Assembly: GCF_000243675.2 (NCBI RefSeq)
Contig: NZ_AHMM02000015.1
Span: 248,001-312,000, forward strand
Direction of reading: 5' to 3'
Source: Leptospira inadai serovar Lyme str. 10
Lineage (GTDB): Bacteria > Spirochaetota > Leptospiria > Leptospirales > Leptospiraceae
DNA: 64,000 bases
Shown: piece by piece, positions 59,434 to 64,000 of the stretch
How the letters are laid out: every line of letters starts with the position of its first letter
Position numbering within the stretch: the first letter of the stretch is position 1
Notes under the pieces: model-generated
Databases searched by the model: none
Told to the model about the DNA's origin: nothing
The model's input: the letters and a program-made list of their open reading frames with translations, nothing else
Translations under genes and position numbers: made by a program

Positions 59434-60090
59434 ATGCTAAACAAATTGGAATCCGTATTCGAAGATTTCTACCCTCTATTTCAAAAAAAGATAGAACTCG
59501 AAGATCGAACCGAATCGGCGCTGCGACGAGCCTTTTTTCGATACATGTCTTTATCGTTAATTTCGGTTATCCTAATCGGATTAACGCAGATCATCGGAAT
59601 TTACCTCAGAAATTCCCAAGGAAACAATTACATTAATAATTTATACATAAACGGTAAAATCGGTTCGTTGATGTACTATGCGGCTCATTTTCCGCAAAAT
59701 CTGATTTCTATCTTTTTGCTCTGGCTATTCCTGCCGATTTTATTCGCTCTAATTTGGTACTTGGCTCTCTTGTCGCTTAACGGCGCAAAAAGCTCGCCTA
59801 ATAGACTTACGCTGTCCTTACTCACGTTCAACGGATTCTATTTGACCATGGCGGGAATTTCCCTGAGCGGATTCTTGGAAATTCTAAAATCCTTTTTACC
59901 GTTCGGCGGTTTTTTGATGAGCTTGCTCACGATATTCCAAGCCCTCGTCATCTGTGTGGGATACATTTCTAGTTTCGTCTATTTTATCCTAGGATTCCAA
60001 AAACAGTACGATCAACCGATCGGGCGGGCCGTAGCACAAACTCTCTCTCCTTTACTCTTACTTTTCTTTCTCTTGTATTTTTTTCTGTAG
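59434..60090 (+). CDS. Yip1-family membrane protein (copy 2)
   Basis: 218 residues, about five membrane helices with the YIP1 layout, paralogous to the protein at 45970-45308 (for example the YYNEGKISFSMFLFNVFPWNL region of copy 1 aligns with INGKIGSLMYYAAHFPQNL here). It is transcribed divergently from the second TPR lipoprotein. The function is unknown. Confidence 0.8.
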   Translation: MLNKLESVFEDFYPLFQKKIELEDRTESALRRAFFRYMSLSLISVILIGLTQIIGIYLRNSQGNNYINNLYINGKIGSLMYYAAHFPQNLISIFLLWLFLPILFALIWYLALLSLNGAKSSPNRLTLSLLTFNGFYLTMAGISLSGFLEILKSFLPFGGFLMSLLTIFQALVICVGYISSFVYFILGFQKQYDQPIGRAVAQTLSPLLLLFFLLYFFL

Positions 60091-60510
60091 AGAGTATTAA
60101 AGAGCCCTTATTAAGGGAGGTCACTCCCTCCGAAATGATTCGATTCTTCGATACGAACCTAGAGTATACTTCGAGCCTGGAGGAAGAATCCTCGTATCTA
60201 GCGACCTAATCCGATCGTTTTACGATCCCATAATATTATCCGATTCTTTAACCGGATCGCGAATCATATACGGTGTCCGAACCCGAAAGGGATGAATCCG
60301 ACAGACTACCCTGGAAATAATATAATCTTTCCTTAACGTATGAAAATTCGGGTCGGATTTTCCGACTATTACAGTTTCATAAATCTCGCCGATTCGATTT
60401 TAATGCAAGCGATCGCTCAATCGATCGTCGAACTCAATCGGAATGACCCTTACAATCCTAGGAAAACGATGTAAATCTTATTTGACTCAATTCATTCATG
60501 AGTAAAAAAC
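60091..60510. other. Intergenic stretch, no gene seen
   Basis: 420 bp between convergent genes. It contains short palindromes (CCCTTATTAAGGG at 60105-60117, and GGGAGGTCACTCCC right after) that could act as a weak bidirectional terminator. I see no coding potential or tRNA. Confidence 0.5.
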
Positions 60511-61344
60511 CTAATCCGGATTCCAGGAATTCTCCAAAGTCTCCACATCTCTTTCCCAAACCGGAGCATCGTAGGTAAATTTTTCGACCGCCCGACTACG
60601 AGGACTAGGAAGAACCCACCAAGCGTCCATCGTCCAAAAAGAATTATCCGTAACGATCTCTTTTAACAGATTCAATTTTGCATCGTAAATTCGGAAAGTG
60701 GAAACCGTTTTCATTTCCTCAAATGCAGGCAGGGTTCCGAGAGTGAATAGGCTAATGAAACTCGTCGGCACGGTAACTATCGCTCCCAGTAATGTATAAT
60801 AGCGAAAATGAGGATTAAAAATGCCGACTGCATAGTAATCCACGTTTCTCTTTCTTAATTGGAAGGAATTCGATTTAGGATCCCAATCCAAAACCTCGCA
60901 AAGATCTGGAATCGCTCCCGCTTCGGACTTACCATAATAAAAATCTAGGAACTCCTTTATCCGATCTTGAGACCCGTCGGGATCAATGCCGGATGCTGGG
61001 AAATTCCGAATAGGCTCCCCCCAGGAAATTCCGCCTATCACTTGATCGAATTTAGGAATGATCATGACATGCTTTGAAACGACATTCTTCCTACCTTTAA
61101 AATAAGCGGCGTTAAATTTCTTACCGTACCGATTCGCCAGCTCTATATTACAATCGGAGGTTAACCAACCGTTTACCTTTTCTCCGACTAGAATCGAACG
61201 GTAAGGATGAAATCCTACAAGTGCGACTTTCGATTTCTGACCTACCCTTGGCTTCCGGGTCGGAGCTGGACCCACGAAATTCATCGTAGTGCAGGAAATT
61301 ATTACGAACAAGGACAGAAGAAGAACGATACGGCTTCGGATCAT
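60511..61344 (-). CDS. Lipoprotein of unknown function
   Basis: 277 residues from the ATG at 61344, chosen because GGGGAAAG lies 5 nt upstream and the signal sequence then ends VIISC (Cys18); an upstream start at 61389 only adds 15 residues before the signal. The mature protein has a KVALVGFHPYRS strand at the beginning and one more hydrophobic stretch (LLGAIVTVPTSFISLFTLGTL, about residues 195-215, quoted in part elsewhere). No family recognised. It lies between the second TPR/Yip1 pair and a fragment of an anti-sigma-like gene. Confidence 0.75.
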   Translation of the reverse strand: MIRSRIVLLLSLFVIISCTTMNFVGPAPTRKPRVGQKSKVALVGFHPYRSILVGEKVNGWLTSDCNIELANRYGKKFNAAYFKGRKNVVSKHVMIIPKFDQVIGGISWGEPIRNFPASGIDPDGSQDRIKEFLDFYYGKSEAGAIPDLCEVLDWDPKSNSFQLRKRNVDYYAVGIFNPHFRYYTLLGAIVTVPTSFISLFTLGTLPAFEEMKTVSTFRIYDAKLNLLKEIVTDNSFWTMDAWWVLPSPRSRAVEKFTYDAPVWERDVETLENSWNPD

Positions 61345-61469
61345 GAAAACTTTCCCCGATGAATGACTCAGAATTGAGTAGCTTTTCATACAATTCAGTC
61401 GATGTCCAATGTTTTAAAAATCTCAAAATGGTAAAATGTTTAACTGAAAACCGAAAAATACCCGGTTAC

Positions 61470-61616
61470 CTATTTCCAATTCTTATAAAGATAAATCAAA
61501 CCTGGAAGGATCGGAAAAATCACAATTGCATAATAGAATAATTTTAAAAGATTCTTTTTATCACCGATCACGCTAAATGAAGGCAAGACTTTTTTCAAAA
61601 GCGCAATCTTATTCAC
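61470..61616 (-). pseudogene. C-terminal fragment of an anti-sigma-like protein
   Basis: A 48-codon open frame (GTG at 61616, stop at 61470) ending in one membrane helix. KKNLLKLFYYAIVIFPILPG matches the C-terminal helix of the protein encoded at 47161-46646 (KKKSVLFFYYLIVIGPLAMG). The frame is closed by a stop a few codons upstream and the zinc motif is absent, so this is most likely the remnant of a third member of the duplicated TPR/Yip1/zf-HC2 module; a genuine small membrane protein cannot be excluded. Confidence 0.5.
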
Positions 61617-61781
61617 ACTGTAGTAATCATTCCGCTTCCGTTAAAAACCCTGAAACGCGGCGAGGGGACTGAAGAGATTTTTCCTACGCTCGGATAATAA
61701 TCCGCAATAACGGCAGTGTCCACGGGCGCCATTAATTTTATGAATTTTGGAAAGACTCCGATTGGGAATCCCAAACGCAAA

Positions 61782-64000
61782 TCACGTCCTCCGAGAACCG
61801 AACTTTTTCATGGTTTTGATAAGGGAATAAAATAAATTTTCCGAAATAGCCTTCATCTTTTTCAAAGTGAAATTCTGTTCGAAATATTTTATAGTAATCG
61901 GAGTCAAAAAAATGGAAATAAGATATCCTACGACGATCGTCAGTTCGAATTCCCGTAAAAATTGGCCACCTTCTTTCGCGAATAAGATTTGAGGGATAAA
62001 AAGAGCAAGAGCCGGAAGAAAGGATGTCCATTGAGCCTTGGAAAATTTTGCATCCTTAATCCTATACCGAACGATAATTTGAAACGATACCAAAGCCACC
62101 AAGAGTAAAAGACCTAGATACATCGATAAAGTAAAGGAGCCGAATAAATAACTCAAAAAGAACAACGTGACTGAAAAAGGAAAGAGTAGAACCAATAGGA
62201 CCAGAATCGATCGTTTAAAGGATTCGAAATAGGAGGATAGAATGAAATATATTAATAAAAATGCATATATTATGACGCTATAAATTCTTTTTTCGGTTTC
62301 GATCGTTTTCTTAACGCTTCGGCCCATCTCAATATGATAATTCTCCGGAAGATTGGCACTCGCCAACGCGCGCAATTCCGAGAAAATTTTTGCGTGAGAA
62401 ATGTTTCCGGTTCGCAATGCGAAAGAAAGGGATCTTTTTTTATTCTTTCGGAATATCTTAATCGGAGATTTGGACTCTTTCTGTTTTGAAAGTTCGGTTA
62501 ACGGCGAAAATTTCCCTTCGGTATTTTTAATATAAAATTTTTCCAAACTCGATTCCGAATTTCTAAATTCCTCCGAAAAACGGATACGAATGTCGATCTC
62601 ACGGTTTTCCTCCAGAAATTTGCTGGCCACTCCGCCTTGTATCGCCAGTTTTAAAAAACTTCCGATTTCAAAATTGCTTAATGAAGCTCTTGCCGCTTTG
62701 TTTTTATCCAAGACTATATGCAGCTCGTCTCTTGGAGGCTTGTATCGAAGAACCACCTCTTCTATTCCGCCCAGTTTGCCGGCTTTTTCCGCAAGCGATC
62801 GGACTATTTGATCCAGCTTTCCGTTATCATCTCCGAGTACATCCACGACGATCTCTTTGAATTTACCCGCATCCGATTCTCGCGAGAAATAACAAAAGGC
62901 CGGACTAGTATTTCCGATTTTTTGCTTTATTTTCTGAATGAAATCGTCGCTGCTTACCCGACTTTCATTTAATGATATGATTAAAAATGAATGACCGGAA
63001 TCGATCTTCGTAGTTACCTCTTCCACACCAGGAATTTCTAGGATTTTCTCTTCCACCTTTTTAGTGATTGCATTAGTAAATTCGAATCCTGTTCCGGAAG
63101 GAAGTTCTATATACCCCAATATTCTTCTATTTTCGATGGAATAAAAGAGTTCCTTATCAAGCTTTGTTAAACGATAAACTCCCGCTAAAATTGCCAGGGC
63201 ATATACGGTGAAAAATAACTTCGCAGATAGGCCGGGGATAAACCTAAAATATCCTCCTGGGCTGGGGGAAGAAATCGGCATCGAGGTTGCAGCTTGAAAA
63301 TACTTGAATCGGATTTGATTAAAAAAACTACGTAGCGGGATGAAAGAGACGTACGATAATACCAAATAAAGTACGATAAAGAATCCCAAGCGCATTGAGG
63401 ATTCGCCGGTATCTCGGTCTAGGATATAAAGCGGAAGGCATAATGCGAGGATCGTTACCGCAAGAGTCGTAAATTCCGGCAACGTATCCTTTAGTCTCCA
63501 ATTTCCCTCTTTAGACCGGATATTCTCCAATAAAAAAAAGCAAATAATGCTCCAGATCGAAAACCCGAGCAGGAAGGAACTAAAAATGATAATATCAAAA
63601 TCTAATTTTAAAATAAATAATATTAACTGGAATATGAAGAAATTGATGAAAATTTGAAAAACAAGAGTTGACCTGACTTGAAAATATTTGTATTTTTCGT
63701 TGAAAAAAACCAACAGGAGAAAGGCAGCGAGACCGATAAGGCCACATATTACTAAATTCAAATATGATTTTTTGACCATTTCGGCTTGGTCATAAATATA
63801 GTTAAAACGAAGTCCCGTGATATTTAAGTTTTTAAGTTTCTTATTTACCTCTTTCGAGATCTCGAGGATATTTCCTAATGCGGATTTATAGACATAAACG
63901 CTCACATTCTCCTTCCCGTTAACCCTGGATCCGCTATCTTCTTCGCGATAGGAAAAGGAGACTTTGGCCACGTCTTCGATGAAAATATTTCTCCCTCGTT
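61782..64000 (-). CDS. Diverged RND-family transporter, N-terminus outside window
   Basis: At least 738 codons; the frame is open through the right edge, where the residues NIFIEDVAKVSFSYREED match the end of the first porter domain of RND proteins (compare LRDVA in AcrB-like pumps). Two bundles of membrane helices and a periplasmic loop between them are visible (second-half loop from about 310 to 560). The DDxxxxLEN proton-relay motif of the AcrB-type pump at 22891-26109 is not obvious in the first bundle. The gene is AT-richer than that pump and quite different from it. Substrate unknown. Confidence 0.8.
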   Translation of the reverse strand, partial: RGRNIFIEDVAKVSFSYREEDSGSRVNGKENVSVYVYKSALGNILEISKEVNKKLKNLNITGLRFNYIYDQAEMVKKSYLNLVICGLIGLAAFLLLVFFNEKYKYFQVRSTLVFQIFINFFIFQLILFILKLDFDIIIFSSFLLGFSIWSIICFFLLENIRSKEGNWRLKDTLPEFTTLAVTILALCLPLYILDRDTGESSMRLGFFIVLYLVLSYVSFIPLRSFFNQIRFKYFQAATSMPISSPSPGGYFRFIPGLSAKLFFTVYALAILAGVYRLTKLDKELFYSIENRRILGYIELPSGTGFEFTNAITKKVEEKILEIPGVEEVTTKIDSGHSFLIISLNESRVSSDDFIQKIKQKIGNTSPAFCYFSRESDAGKFKEIVVDVLGDDNGKLDQIVRSLAEKAGKLGGIEEVVLRYKPPRDELHIVLDKNKAARASLSNFEIGSFLKLAIQGGVASKFLEENREIDIRIRFSEEFRNSESSLEKFYIKNTEGKFSPLTELSKQKESKSPIKIFRKNKKRSLSFALRTGNISHAKIFSELRALASANLPENYHIEMGRSVKKTIETEKRIYSVIIYAFLLIYFILSSYFESFKRSILVLLVLLFPFSVTLFFLSYLFGSFTLSMYLGLLLLVALVSFQIIVRYRIKDAKFSKAQWTSFLPALALFIPQILFAKEGGQFLREFELTIVVGYLISIFLTPITIKYFEQNFTLKKMKAISENLFYSLIKTMKKFGSRRT

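Overview
The window looks like chromosomal DNA from a Leptospira species (spirochaete). Pointers are a stand-alone N-terminal half of transketolase, a spiro-SPASM protein, a very long protein of the Leptospira 'Lepto_longest' type, many lipoproteins with loose spirochaetal lipoboxes, and moderate GC content with frequent TTCGGA/TCCGAA words. The species cannot be named from sequence alone.

Layout. 0-4.2 kb: small membrane protein, polyprenyl diphosphate synthase, SirB1-like protein, transketolase N-half. 4.3-5.0 kb: tRNA-Thr and tRNA-Tyr, followed by about 160-bp tandem repeats that copy the end of the tRNA-Tyr gene. 5-12.2 kb: lipidated alkylsulfatase-like enzyme, a secreted protein of unknown function, PBP1A with an added zinc ribbon, a ChaN-like protein. 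12.2-14.3 kb: a lipoprotein hydrolase between oppositely oriented copies of a second ~160-bp repeat. 14.4-21.2 kb: fatty-acyl metabolism (thiolase, thioesterase, divergent TetR regulator with a palindromic operator, lipase, MsrB, acyl-CoA dehydrogenase). 21.4-26.1 kb: TolC-RND efflux pair. 26.2-44.0 kb: mostly core genes (birA-like, coaX, cfa, yebC-ruvC, BASS transporter, a 7TM/SpoIIE/TPR signalling protein, SSS symporter, aspartate kinase, SurA-like chaperone, spiro-SPASM, SpsF/SpsG-like fusion).

44.4-64 kb is the accessory part. Its centre is a 1673-residue secreted protein (56363 to 51342, minus strand). Directly downstream on the same strand come a small lipoprotein-like gene with a CHASE2-like fold signature, an IS256-type transposase remnant, and an array of promoterless copies of the long gene's 3' part. 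Each copy has a conserved ~800-bp 'header' (or what is left of it), a tip, and a shared tail and spacer. One copy is intact with a different tip; three others are deletion scars. This matches the orphan-cassette layout of polymorphic toxin loci (MafB, CdiA, Rhs) and is the most interesting feature in the window. Paralogous modules (TPR lipoprotein, Yip1-family membrane protein, HxxxCxxC anti-sigma-like protein or its fragment) lie on both sides of the locus. The right edge cuts a diverged RND transporter.
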